Positions 7,209 to 17,460 of a DNA stretch of 64,000 nucleotides are shown here, one piece after another. The DNA lies in the NCBI GenBank assembly GCA_937937585.1, contig CALDCB010000012.1, forward strand, positions 214,587 to 278,586, read 5' to 3'. A program made the translations under genes and the position numbers. Below the pieces are notes generated by a model. The model worked only from the letters and a program-made list of their open reading frames with translations, was not told the DNA's origin and did no database searches. Numbering within the stretch: the first letter of the stretch is position 1; each line of letters starts with the position of its first letter. The stretch comes from an uncultured Coriobacteriaceae bacterium. GTDB lineage: Bacteria > Actinomycetota > Coriobacteriia > Coriobacteriales > Eggerthellaceae.

Positions 7209-9314
7209 ATGCTTAGATCGAAGGGTTTGAGCGATAAGGTGCTTTTGCTGGGCATCGACGGCATGGATCCGAAGTTCACCAAGCGCATGCTCAAAGAGGG
7301 CTACATGCCCAATACTCAGAAGCTCATCGACAAGGGTGCTGCTCGTGAGGACCTTATGCTGCTTGGCGGCATCCCCACGGTTACCCCGCCGATGTGGACC
7401 ACGCTCGCCACGGGCGCCACGCCCATGACGCATGGTGTTGAGGACTTCAACATCACCAAGAAGGGCGAGCTGGACATCAACTTCGCCGGCATCTACTCCA
7501 ACAACGTCAAGGCTGAGCCGCTGTGGAACATTACCGCTGAAGCCGGCAAAAAGACGCTTGTTTGGCACTGGCCCGGCGGCGCTTGGCCTCCGACCAGCGA
7601 CAACCCCAACCTCATGGTCGTCGACGGCACCAGCCCGGGAGCTTTGGGCTTCGGCTACGCCATGCGCGACATGGAGGGCGTCGTTTTCGCCAGCGATAAG
7701 GTTCCCGCAACCAAGTTCTACTACAGCGCTGCCAACGACACCGATGAGCTCGTCGGCGACGAGAAGATCAAGAGCTACAAGAGCTCGCGCGTCAAGCCGC
7801 CGCATCATCAGGATTACTGGGACGAGCTTATCGCCCAGTTCATCGACGAGGTCGGCGACTTCCAGGGCTTCAAGCCTGACACCCCTGGTCTGAACTACCG
7901 CACCGAGGTTCTTCTTGGAAACCGTTCTCAGATGGACGACCTGCACAAGTATCCCAAGAACATTACCATGTCCACCATTACCGAGCCGGAAGGCTGGGGC
8001 TTCGAGGTTCCCGAGGGCGCCAAGGAAATCACCTGGTTCAAGGTTATGGGCCACATGCCCGCACCTTGCCTGATCTTGAAGAACGATGAGGGCATTTACG
8101 ATCGTCTTGCTATCTACAACACCAAGCAGGTCGATCAGCCTATGGTCGTCCTCGAGAAGGATGTTTACACCGCTAACGTTCCGGACATGAGTCCCACTCG
8201 CGATGGTTCGCTTGAGCATGTCGTTCGCAACATGCGCCTGCTTGATCTTGCCGAGGATGGCAGCAAGCTTCGCCTGTGGTACTCTGCCGCGTTCAGCGCC
8301 GACGACAACCGCCCGTGGTACCCGCAGTGGATCTTCGATGAGTGCACCAAGAAGTTCGGTCCTCCGGTCCCCACGGGCCAGATCGCCAATGACTACCGCA
8401 TCATGAACGACTGCAACCTTGAGATGTGGCGTCAGGCTGGCAAGTGGCAGTCCGACTGCTTGAACTACATGATCAAGGAGCACGGCGTCGAGGTCATCTT
8501 CAGCCACTATCACCTGGTTGACATGTCCGGCCACACCTACATGAACGTCATGAAGGAGCGCTACGACAGCCGTTACACTGAGGAAGAGATTTATCAGTGC
8601 GCTGTCGGCACGTACAAGGCTTGCGATGAGTACATCGGCGAGTTCCTGCATCTGCTTGACGAGGGTTGGACCATCCTCCTGTTCTCCGACCACGGCTTGG
8701 TTTCCCGCAACGAGGATTTCGATCCGCTGATCGGCGACAACTACGGCGTCAACGCCGGCGTTATGTGCGAGCTTGGTTACACGGTCATGAAGAAGGACAA
8801 GTACCAGCAGGACACCGGCGACATCGATTGGGAGAAGACCCGCGCTATCCAGATGGGCGGCAACTCGATCTTCATCAACTTGAAGGGCCGCGACCGTCAC
8901 GGCATCGTCGATCCCGCCGACAAGTACGAGCTGGAAGAGCAGATCATCTCCGACCTGTACAGCTACCGTGATCCGTTCACCAACCACCGCGTCGTTGAGT
9001 TCGCATTCCACCAGAAGGACGCCAAGCTTCTTGGCTTGGGCGGACCTCACACCGGTGCCGACATCGTCTTCTGCGTGAACGAGAATTACGTTTACGACCA
9101 TGGCGAGTCGCTGTCCACCGCCGAGGGTGCTCAGGACACCTCGACCTCCCCGATCTTCGTCGCTGCTGGCGCCGGCATCAAGGAAGGCTTCGAGATGCAG
9201 CTGTATCCTCGCGAGGTTGACGTCGCTCCTACGGCAGCTGCCCTGCTTGGCGTTCGCTTCCCCGCTCAGTGCGAAGGCGCGCCTGCTTACAGCATCCTTA
9301 CCGAGGAGCTGTAA
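7209..9314 (+). CDS. Alkaline phosphatase superfamily protein, paralog 3
   Basis: A 701-residue protein starting MLRSKGLSDKVLLLGIDGMD. The ATG at 7209 follows AAAAGGGAGGG. Catalytic features match paralog 2: Asp17 and likely Thr59 nucleophile in PTVTPPMW, then VDMSGH, SDHG and YDHGES. There is no signal peptide. It differs from paralog 2 mainly in the middle (around residues 195-240 and 290-340), the part of this superfamily that usually shapes substrate choice. It stands alone with its own control region next to a divergent TetR gene, so it can be induced separately from the LysR-linked pair. A strong terminator follows at 9340. Codon bias is strong, similar to the S1 gene later in the window. 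The substrate is unknown. Confidence 0.85.
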   Translation: MLRSKGLSDKVLLLGIDGMDPKFTKRMLKEGYMPNTQKLIDKGAAREDLMLLGGIPTVTPPMWTTLATGATPMTHGVEDFNITKKGELDINFAGIYSNNVKAEPLWNITAEAGKKTLVWHWPGGAWPPTSDNPNLMVVDGTSPGALGFGYAMRDMEGVVFASDKVPATKFYYSAANDTDELVGDEKIKSYKSSRVKPPHHQDYWDELIAQFIDEVGDFQGFKPDTPGLNYRTEVLLGNRSQMDDLHKYPKNITMSTITEPEGWGFEVPEGAKEITWFKVMGHMPAPCLILKNDEGIYDRLAIYNTKQVDQPMVVLEKDVYTANVPDMSPTRDGSLEHVVRNMRLLDLAEDGSKLRLWYSAAFSADDNRPWYPQWIFDECTKKFGPPVPTGQIANDYRIMNDCNLEMWRQAGKWQSDCLNYMIKEHGVEVIFSHYHLVDMSGHTYMNVMKERYDSRYTEEEIYQCAVGTYKACDEYIGEFLHLLDEGWTILLFSDHGLVSRNEDFDPLIGDNYGVNAGVMCELGYTVMKKDKYQQDTGDIDWEKTRAIQMGGNSIFINLKGRDRHGIVDPADKYELEEQIISDLYSYRDPFTNHRVVEFAFHQKDAKLLGLGGPHTGADIVFCVNENYVYDHGESLSTAEGAQDTSTSPIFVAAGAGIKEGFEMQLYPREVDVAPTAAALLGVRFPAQCEGAPAYSILTEEL

Positions 9315-9339
9315 AGCCAAGCGATTGGCAAACGTGCTC

Positions 9340-9372
9340 GAAGGGCCGCCGAATGGCGGCCCTTCGTTTTTT
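9340..9372 (+). terminator. Intrinsic terminator after paralog 3
   Basis: Perfect 11-bp arms GAAGGGCCGCC (9340-9350) and GGCGGCCCTTC (9355-9365) around GAAT, then GTTTTTT. Confidence 0.9.
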
Positions 9373-9412
9373 GCGCTAACGGGGAGAATCGCATGGGCGC
9401 CCCGCCGTGAGA

Positions 9413-9471
9413 GGCGGGCGGGATCGCGCGGATAGCGTTCTGAGGTGGCGGGCGGGATCGCGCGGATAGCG
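9413..9471. repeat. Two-copy 25-bp direct repeat in intergenic DNA
   Basis: The same 25 bases, beginning GGCGGGCGGG and ending CGCGGATAGCG, occur at 9413-9437 and 9447-9471 with a 34-base period. The surrounding 9373-9532 stretch has no convincing gene and no other structure that I can see. Confidence 0.8.
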
Positions 9472-9532
9472 CCGTGAAGTAGCGGGGCCGTTGTTGCAGT
9501 GAGGCCGCCTCGAGCCGTGCGAATGGCGCCTT

Positions 9533-9575
9533 CAAAAAGAAACGGGCTGCAGGAAGATGATCACTGCAGCCCGTT
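9533..9575 (-). terminator. Intrinsic terminator of the two-component operon
   Basis: Perfect 12-bp arms AACGGGCTGCAG (9541-9552) and CTGCAGCCCGTT (9564-9575). Read on the minus strand the hairpin is followed by TCTTTTTG. It lies just after the histidine kinase stop codon. Confidence 0.85.
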
Positions 9576-9609
9576 CACATGTTCTTCCCGCGCGCTGTTG
9601 GCAGCTGCC

Positions 9610-10806
9610 CTAGTCGCAGGGGAGCGTCACAATGAAGGTCGAGCCGTTGCCCAGGGCGCTTTTCACACGGATGGTGCCGCCGTGTAGATCGACGATTCGC
9701 TTGCAAAGAGCAAGTCCAAGTCCGTTTCCCTCCTGCGCGTGCGATGTGTCGCCCTGATAAAAGCGCTCGAACAGGTGCGCGCGCGTCGTTTCGTCCATGC
9801 CGCAACCGTTATCGGAGATGGTGCAGGTTACCGTGCGGTTTTTTGCGTCTTGCGTGGTTTTGAGCGAAACGTCGATGCGGCCGTTTTCCGGCGTGAATTT
9901 GACGGCGTTTTGCAAGATGTTTGTCCAAAGCTGACTAAGATAGTCGGCATTCCCAACCAGTTCCGCCTCGTCGATGTCGACGTTGATGGCGATACTCTTC
10001 TCGTCGGCATTCGGCTCGACAATGGCAATGCTGCGGCGAAGTCCCTCGGCCACGTCAACGGTGCCGATGTTCGTCAGGATGCTTGACGACTCCATGCGCG
10101 ATAAGTTCAGAATGTCCTCGGACAAGTTCGAGAGCCGTTTCGATTCGTCGATAATGATATCCAAGTATTCTTTGCGCTCCTCTTCGGAAAGGTTCTGGTC
10201 GCGAAGCAGCTGCGCGAAACCGCTGATCGAGGCGATGGGCGTGCGAAACTCGTGCGAGAAGTCGCTGATGAAGTTGGCGCGCATAATCTCGATGCCCGAC
10301 AGCTCTTCAGCGGCTTTGTTGAACGACTTGGTAAACTGCTTCGCCTCATTGATCTCGATTCGCTCGTTTGGGGGCATGCGAATCGAGAAGTCGCCTTTCG
10401 CCAGTTCTCCCATGTGCCAGGTCATGTTGCGCATGGGCTTGACGATGGTACGCTCAATGGCAACGGAAATCACGACGGCAAGCAGAAGCGACAACAGCGC
10501 GATCATGCTCATGCTTGAACGGGGGAGGACAAGGAACGTCTCGCTGCCTACAGCGCTTAACTCGAACGGCTCGCCGCCCAGGAACGACGCGGCGGTCAGC
10601 ACGATCATGATGAACGCTTCAAGGATAAGCGTGAAAATGCCGATCATCGCCATGCCGCGAATGCGCTTGGGATGGGGGCTTTGTAACTGGGTGCGTCGGG
10701 GTGCGGGCTCTGTGGCGTCGGGCAGGTTGTTTTCAGTCGCTTTTAGAGCGTCGATGGCGGCTTCAAGCGCGTCGATTGTTGCCTGGGTGTCGGGCTTGGC
10801 TCCCAT
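9610..10806 (-). CDS. Two-component sensor histidine kinase
   Basis: A 398-residue membrane kinase. The N-terminal cytoplasmic tail of about 50 residues is followed by two membrane helices (IGIFTLILEAFIMIVLTAAS and a MIALLSLLLAVVISVAI segment) with only a short extracellular loop between them. Then come a HAMP-like linker (IVKPMRNMTWHMGELAKGDF), the H-box SHEFRTP, the N-box NILQNAVKF, and G-boxes DNGCGMD and GNGLGLAL. The ATG at 10806, one base after the stop of the response regulator, is preferred over a TTG overlapping that gene. The short periplasmic loop suggests it senses a membrane-associated signal. It is co-transcribed with the upstream OmpR-type regulator. The stimulus cannot be read from sequence. 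Confidence 0.9.
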   Translation of the reverse strand: MGAKPDTQATIDALEAAIDALKATENNLPDATEPAPRRTQLQSPHPKRIRGMAMIGIFTLILEAFIMIVLTAASFLGGEPFELSAVGSETFLVLPRSSMSMIALLSLLLAVVISVAIERTIVKPMRNMTWHMGELAKGDFSIRMPPNERIEINEAKQFTKSFNKAAEELSGIEIMRANFISDFSHEFRTPIASISGFAQLLRDQNLSEEERKEYLDIIIDESKRLSNLSEDILNLSRMESSSILTNIGTVDVAEGLRRSIAIVEPNADEKSIAINVDIDEAELVGNADYLSQLWTNILQNAVKFTPENGRIDVSLKTTQDAKNRTVTCTISDNGCGMDETTRAHLFERFYQGDTSHAQEGNGLGLALCKRIVDLHGGTIRVKSALGNGSTFIVTLPCD

Positions 10807-10807
10807 G

Positions 10808-11488
10808 TTACTCGCTTTCGTTGACAACGGCGCGGTATCCAAGGCCGCGTACGGTTTGAATCTCGAAGTCGCCCCAATCGGCGAAGCGGGTGCGCAGGCG
10901 GTTGATATGGACGTTCACCGTGCTTTCGGCGCTGTCGGTATCCCAACCCCACACGTCGTCCAGCAGCTGAGCGCGCGTGAAAGTGCGTCCCGGGTTGGCC
11001 AGCAGTTTGAATAGCAACTGGAATTCCTTGGGTGGAAGCTCTTCGCGAGCATGCCCACGCACGACTGAGTAATCGGTTTCGTCAAGGACGGTTGCGCCGA
11101 TGGTTATGCGCTTTTCGTCGAAGACGTTCGCGCGGCGCAACAAGGCCTTCACGCGAAGAACCAGCTCCTGCATGTCTGCGGGCTTGGTGAGATAATCGTC
11201 GGCCCCGGCGATGAACCCAGCGCGCTTGTCCTGCTGTTCAAGGCGGGCTGTCAGCATGAGGATGGGCTGATCGTATCCGTTGGCGCGCATAGTGCGAACC
11301 AGTTCGAAACCGTCGACTTTCGGCATCATGACGTCGCTGATAACCAGGTCGATGTGCGTTTTCTCAAGCGCCTCAAGCGCTGCAGCGCCGTCGGCGACCG
11401 AAACCGGTTCGTATCCGGCGTGGCGCAGCACAGCGCAGATAAGCTTGTTCGCGTTTTTGTCGTCTTCGGCAATCAAAATGGTGACCAT
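10808..11488 (-). CDS. OmpR-family response regulator
   Basis: A 226-residue regulator. The receiver domain starts MVTILIAEDD, with acidic pair Glu8/Asp9, phospho-acceptor Asp in VISDVMMP (around residue 52), the Thr of MLTAR and the Lys of LTKP. The C-terminal winged helix is of OmpR/PhoB type (LPPKEFQLLFKLLANPGRTFTRAQLLDDVWG, then TVNVHINRLR and QTVRGLGYRA). The ATG at 11488 has GAAGGAG upstream. It is the first gene of a two-gene operon with its kinase and is probably autoregulated. Neighbouring genes do not reveal the regulon. Confidence 0.93.
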   Translation of the reverse strand: MVTILIAEDDKNANKLICAVLRHAGYEPVSVADGAAALEALEKTHIDLVISDVMMPKVDGFELVRTMRANGYDQPILMLTARLEQQDKRAGFIAGADDYLTKPADMQELVLRVKALLRRANVFDEKRITIGATVLDETDYSVVRGHAREELPPKEFQLLFKLLANPGRTFTRAQLLDDVWGWDTDSAESTVNVHINRLRTRFADWGDFEIQTVRGLGYRAVVNESE

Positions 11489-11862
11489 GCGGGTCTCCTT
11501 CGGTCGATCGACTGGTTGGCGTTTGACTGGTGTTGTGCCAAAACAGGTGTTTTGCGCGGGCCGTCAAACGCATTGCGTTCAGTATACCGTCGAAGATAAA
11601 CGCAAGATAAACTCGCAGGTGGAAAGCTTGTTTTTTGATGATCGCGCGCTGGTTGAATTGAGGTAAAACGACGTTGGCTTGCGATGGTCACTTAAGTTTT
11701 ATTAGCCGAATGCCTTGCTTCTGGCATGTCTAAGAAACGACGAACCCCGACGAATGCTCGTCGGGGTTCGATCGGAGCCCGCTCGCTGAAGGGGAAGGGC
11801 GCGAACGGTTGATTGTTACGGCGATGGGAGGTGCCGCGGGTGGCATGCTGGGCCTAATGGGG
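11489..11862. other. Intergenic region upstream of the two-component operon
   Basis: About 370 bases without a supported gene. It carries the promoter side of the minus-strand two-component operon (A/T-rich 11580-11720) and, at 11741-11770, the terminator of the next minus-strand gene. Confidence 0.6.
11741..11770 (-). terminator. Hairpin downstream of the small minus-strand gene
   Basis: Perfect 13-bp arms CGAACCCCGACGA (11741-11753) and TCGTCGGGGTTCG (11758-11770) with loop ATGC. On the minus strand a weak T-rich tail (TCGTTTCTT) follows. It lies about 90 bases beyond the stop of the 11863 gene. Confidence 0.65.
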
Positions 11863-12123
11863 TTAGTGCATTGCGGCAAGAGTGCGGCGAGCTGCGGTTG
11901 CTGCGACGGAGAAGGCATCGCGGTTGTGCTGCTTCATGTTGATGATGCGACCGCGGTTGACCTGTTTCTGTTCGCGGCGGAAGCTCAGTGCAACCATAGC
12001 CTTGCCGGCGTTCTTGGCCTCGACGGGCTCCCAGCCCATCAGTTCGAAAGCGTCTTTCGTGGTGGATTCGTCGCTGCGGGAGACGGTGATGGTCTTGTAC
12101 TCGTAGGTGGTTTCGTTCGACAT
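11863..12123 (-). CDS. Small protein, possibly DUF4177-like
   Basis: An 86-residue soluble protein starting MSNETTYEYKTITVSRSDES. The segment YEYKTITV...AFELMGWEPVEA resembles the DUF4177 pattern, where a short beta strand is followed by a LN..G.EGWE.V turn; the match is by eye and weak. The C-terminal third is basic (FRREQKQVNRGRIINMKQHNR). The ATG at 12123 has AAAGGAC 7 bases upstream, which decides against an upstream ATG at 12162. It is divergent from a TetR regulator 340 bases away, so it may belong to that regulon. No function can be assigned. Confidence 0.6.
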   Translation of the reverse strand: MSNETTYEYKTITVSRSDESTTKDAFELMGWEPVEAKNAGKAMVALSFRREQKQVNRGRIINMKQHNRDAFSVAATAARRTLAAMH

Positions 12124-12462
12124 GATGTGTCCTTTCGCCATCTTGCTCGGTTTCCCGGGCAAGTCCTTTAAAAACTGTTTCGGCTTTCATCTTGCCGTTG
12201 ACGTTATCTTCGCTGCGGAAGGTGAACTGCTCGTCAACGTTAGATGAACGGGTTGGTTTATGTTTCGGCAAGGGTTTGCGGGCGTTATTCGCAGGGGTAT
12301 GGCTTCTTAGTCTTGCCTTGATCGCCTAAATACTCGCGATTCCCGCATTGGTTTCCTTACTGCAGTAATATAATTATACGAGGAGAGGAACCAATCAATA
12401 GGCAATTTACTTCCAATAGTAAGATAACTGACTATTGGATAATAAAATGTAAGGATGCCCCT
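12124..12462. promoter_or_regulatory. Divergent intergenic region with TetR-type dyad
   Basis: No gene is seen in this 339-base interval. It becomes AT-rich at 12360-12455. CCAATAG (12413-12419) and CTATTGG (12432-12438) form a 7-bp inverted repeat with a 12-base spacer, 24 bases before the TetR start codon. A related half-site (CCAATCAATAGG) lies at 12391. This is a plausible autoregulatory operator. Confidence 0.5.
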
Positions 12463-12993
12463 ATGGATATGCGCGTGTTGAAAACCCGCCGAGCCATCAG
12501 GAATGCCCTAATCGAGCTGGCCGAGGAAAAAGACGTAGACAAAATCACGGTGAAGGAGCTGTGCGAGCGCGCTGAGATCAGCAAGCCGGCGTTTTACTCG
12601 CATTATGGGAACATCTACGATGTGGTCGACGAGATCGAGAATGAAGTCGTGCAAAAGGTTTGCGACCAGATGGCGCATCGAAGCATCGACGATATCGCGC
12701 TTCCCGCCATGTTGCGTGAGCTGGGTGAGCAGGTATACCAAAACCCGCTTCGCAATGTCGTGAGGAGCGATGCGGAAAGCGGGGTGCTAGGACGCAAGTT
12801 CATCACGGCGTTCATCGAGCAGCGTCAGATAACCATGCATGAAATAGGGAAGCGAAGGGATTTTTTGGCCATTGCCTTCGCGTTCGATGGTCTTATGTCG
12901 ATAATGCAGCGAATGAGCCAAGAACAGTTCGAAAGGTCGGTTGATGACCTGTCCGTGGTCATGCGCGCGGCCATCACGGCATTCGAGGATTAG
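12463..12993 (+). CDS. TetR-family transcriptional regulator
   Basis: A 176-residue regulator starting MDMRVLKTRRAIRNALIELA. The helix-turn-helix KITVKELCERAEISKPAFYSHYGN (residues ~27-50) is typical of the TetR/DhaS-like group; the C-terminal domain has no recognisable ligand motif. The ATG at 12463 follows GTAAGGAT. A palindromic operator candidate lies directly upstream. It is divergent from the small DUF4177-like gene and followed by a convergent thioredoxin-like gene, so its target is not obvious beyond itself. Confidence 0.85.
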   Translation: MDMRVLKTRRAIRNALIELAEEKDVDKITVKELCERAEISKPAFYSHYGNIYDVVDEIENEVVQKVCDQMAHRSIDDIALPAMLRELGEQVYQNPLRNVVRSDAESGVLGRKFITAFIEQRQITMHEIGKRRDFLAIAFAFDGLMSIMQRMSQEQFERSVDDLSVVMRAAITAFED

Positions 12994-13042
12994 CCGCCCG
13001 ATCTGCCAGCGTTTCGCACATCGTCCAACCTGCATCTGGACA

Positions 13043-13082
13043 TGAAAATGCCCCGGCTCTGGGAGAAAGTGAGAGCCGGGGC
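13043..13082 (-). terminator. Terminator of the thioredoxin-like gene
   Basis: Perfect 11-bp arms GCCCCGGCTCT (13050-13060) and AGAGCCGGGGC (13072-13082). On the minus strand the stem is followed by ATTTTC. It sits between two convergent genes and may serve both weakly. Confidence 0.8.
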
Positions 13083-13124
13083 GGGTAGGAAAAGGTTTTG
13101 CGTCTTGACTGACGCGAAAGGCTG

Positions 13125-13448
13125 TTAGCCGATGATCTCTTCGATCTTCTCTTCGTACTCCTCGATGGGATGATCGCCAGCAAGCTTGCCAAGGAACTCG
13201 CCATCGTTGAAGAACAGAACCTGCGGAACGCCCTTCAGGGAGAAGCGGGAGATCATGCCGGGCTCTTCCTCGACGTCGACCTCGTAGAAGCTGAACTTGC
13301 CCTCGTACTGAGAGTCCTCGGAAAGCTCCTCGATCTTGGGGTGAACCTGCTGGCACACGTGGCAGGATTGACGGCTGAAGATGACCAGGCAGGGCTCGCC
13401 GTCGTCGTAGATGATTTCTTCAAAGCTTGGTCCATCAAGTTTCTTCAT
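13125..13448 (-). CDS. Thioredoxin-like protein
   Basis: A 107-residue thioredoxin-fold protein, MKKLDGPSFEEIIYDDGEPC onward. The active-site pair is CHVC in FSRQSCHVCQQV (around residues 30-33), and the cis-proline is in KGVPQVLFF. The usual thioredoxin WCGPC is replaced by SCHVC, so redox potential and partners probably differ from classical TrxA. The ATG at 13448 (AGAGG upstream) marks the start; an upstream extension of the frame to 13709 has no thioredoxin character. There is no signal peptide, so it is cytosolic. It is monocistronic. Confidence 0.85.
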   Translation of the reverse strand: MKKLDGPSFEEIIYDDGEPCLVIFSRQSCHVCQQVHPKIEELSEDSQYEGKFSFYEVDVEEEPGMISRFSLKGVPQVLFFNDGEFLGKLAGDHPIEEYEEKIEEIIG

Positions 13449-13823
13449 GATACTGACCTCTCCTCGAAATGGGTAAAACTCAACGTGATCAAAGAATATC
13501 AACCCCAAACTGATGTGTCCATCAAATATAAGTTGATATGCAGCTGTCCACGTCAAGTTCGAATTGATGCACGGGCAGGTGAGAGCGTGAAACGGGCCTT
13601 CGGCCCACCGAAGCACCCGATCGAGAAGCGAGACACGAGCAGCGGTGCTTTGCATGGCGAAACCCCGCCGAAACCCCGCCGAAACAGCGTTGCTCGAAAG
13701 CCCCTGCAAAGCGGCCGTTTATGCGCCATATCCGTGTAGTTGAGGTTTGACGATACCGCTTACGGGCTTATCTTCTATAATTCAAATCTCATTTGAAAAC
13801 TTCTGCATTGAGGAGGTGCGTGC
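13449..13823. other. Intergenic region upstream of the carboxylase operon
   Basis: A 375-base gap without a supported gene. A short tandem repeat based on GAAACCCCGCC occurs near 13663-13684. A TTGACG (13747-13752) and a TATAAT (13776-13781) are present, but 23 bases apart. TATAAT alone, about 40 bases before the start codon, is the likeliest -10 element for the operon. Confidence 0.5.
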
Positions 13824-15718
<1,895 letters not shown>

Positions 15719-15719
<1 letters not shown>

Positions 15720-17071
15720 TGTTCAAGAAGATCCTTATCGCAAACCGTGGCGAGGTGGCGCTGCGCGTCATGCGCGCCGCTCGCGAGCTGGGTGTGAAAA
15801 CGGTCGCCGTTTACTCGACCGAGGATAAAGACACCTATCCCGTTAGCTACGCGGACGAGGCAGTGTGCATCGGTCCCGCTCCCGCTAACAAAAGCTACCT
15901 GGTCATGGCCAACATCATCGCCGCTGCGAAGAACACCGGCGCCGAGGCTGTCCATCCCGGTTACGGCTTCCTGGCTGAAAACGCCGAATTCGCCCGCGCC
16001 TGCGCGGACAACGACCTGGTCTTCATCGGCCCTTCGGCTGAGTGCATCGAGCGCATGGGCGATAAAAGCACCGCGCGCGAAACCATGAAGGCCTGCGGCG
16101 TTCCCACCGTTCCTGGTTCTGACGGCTGCATCGACACCGCCGCCGAGGCGAAGGAGTTCGCCGACCGCGTCGGTTACCCCGTGCTCATCAAGGCCACCGC
16201 TGGTGGCGGCGGCAAGGGCATGCGCGAGGTCCATAATCCCGAGGATCTTGAGTCTCAGTACATGGCTGCTCGTGCCGAGGCCGGCGCGGCGTTCGGCAAC
16301 GACGGCGTCTACCTTGAGAAGCTGGTTCTGCGTCCTCGTCACGTCGAGATTCAGGTTCTTGCCGACGATTTCGGAAACAATGTGGCCCTGTGCGAGCGCG
16401 ATTGCTCGGTTCAGCGTCGTCATCAGAAGCTCATCGAGGAGGCTCCTTCGCCGGTTCTCTCCGACGAGCTGCGGCGCTCCATGAGCGTTGCCGCGGCAAA
16501 GGCTGTTCGTGCGGTCGATTACCGTAACGCCGGCACGGTTGAGTTCCTGCTGGACGAGTCCGGCAAGTTCTACTTCATGGAGATGAACACCCGCGTGCAG
16601 GTCGAGCATCCTGTTTCCGAGGAGATCACCGGCACCGACATCATCAAAGAGCAGCTTCGCATTGCTTCGGGCGAGCCCATGAGCTGCGCTGACCGCGCTC
16701 CGTTCAAGCCGTTCGGCCATGCAATGGAGTTCCGTATCAATGCCGAGGATCCCGAACACGGTTTCCGTCCGTGCCCGGGCACCATCACCAAGTTCGTGCC
16801 GCCTTCGGGTCCTGGCGTGCGCGTGGAATGCTACGTTCAGTCGGGCACCAAGATCTCGCCGTACTACGACTCGCTGGTTGCCAAGCTCATCGTGCATGGC
16901 GCTAACCGCGAGGAGGCGCTTGCGCGTGGCCGTCGCGCCCTTGACGAGTTCGTCATCGAGGGCATTCAGACGACCATCCCGTTCCACAAGCGCGTCTTGG
17001 ACAACGAGGTTTTCTGCGCTGGCGAAGCCACGACTGATTTCATTGAAACCCAGATGGGGGATCTGCTATGA
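15719..17071 (+). CDS. accC: Biotin carboxylase
   Basis: A 450-residue biotin carboxylase, full family length. It starts MFKKILIANRGEVALRVMRA; the ATP-grasp glycine loop is KATAGGGGKGMRE, and catalytic signatures include RDCSVQRRHQKLIEEAPSP and FLLDESGKFYFMEMNTRVQVEHPVSEE. It carboxylates biotin on BCCP with ATP and bicarbonate. The start overlaps the stop of the fused carboxyltransferase/BCCP gene (TAATG), and its own stop overlaps the Asp23-family gene (ATGA), so the three are translationally coupled. It probably serves the pyruvate-carboxylase fusion and may also serve acetyl-CoA carboxylase, since accA/accD are not in the window. Confidence 0.95.
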
Positions 17072-17421
17072 GTGAATTGAACATCGATGGAATGACCCTT
17101 GCACCGGGCGTTGTCGAGACCATTGTCAACCTTGCCGTTTCCGATGTCGAAGGCGTTGCTGGCGTTGGCGTTCTGAACGCCGCAGGCCGTGGTATCCGCA
17201 ACGTTCTTGGCGGCAAGCCGGCATTCCCGGGCATCGAGGTTTTCGTTGACGACGACGGCAAGCTGTGCGTTGGCATTCATATCGACGTCAAGTACGGCTC
17301 TGTCCTGCCCGATGTGGCCGAGAAGGTCCGTCAGGCTATTGCCGACGCCGTCGCCGTTCAGGTTGGCGTCACGGTTGGCGCCGTCGACGTCTACATCGAC
17401 GGCGTTCAGTTTGAGAATTAA
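17068..17421 (+). CDS. Asp23/Gls24 (YqhY-like) family protein
   Basis: A 117-residue protein: MSELNIDGMTLAPGVVETIV, then LAVSDVEGVAGVG and a C-terminal VEKVRQAI...VTVGAVDVYIDGVQF pattern typical of Asp23/Gls24. The ATG overlaps the accC stop (ATGA). In Firmicutes the orthologous yqhY sits in the same place between accC and nusB and has been tied to control of acetyl-CoA carboxylase. Its retention here beside a changed AccB suggests the regulatory link may persist; that is inference. Confidence 0.9.
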   Translation: MSELNIDGMTLAPGVVETIVNLAVSDVEGVAGVGVLNAAGRGIRNVLGGKPAFPGIEVFVDDDGKLCVGIHIDVKYGSVLPDVAEKVRQAIADAVAVQVGVTVGAVDVYIDGVQFEN

Positions 17422-17460
17422 ATCTAAGCAAGTAAGAAGAGTGGGGGATTAGGGCGCCTT

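Noticed and set aside
9413..9471. Possible CRISPR array (two 25-bp repeats)
   Set aside because: Only two copies, a 9-base spacer and no cas genes in the window.
13449..13709. N-terminal extension of the thioredoxin-like frame to 13709
   Set aside because: The extension is not thioredoxin-like, and the ATG at 13448 has a ribosome-binding site and the correct family start.
13747..13781. TTGACG and TATAAT as one promoter for pycB
   Set aside because: The spacing is 23 bases, too long for a sigma-70 promoter; they may belong to different promoters.
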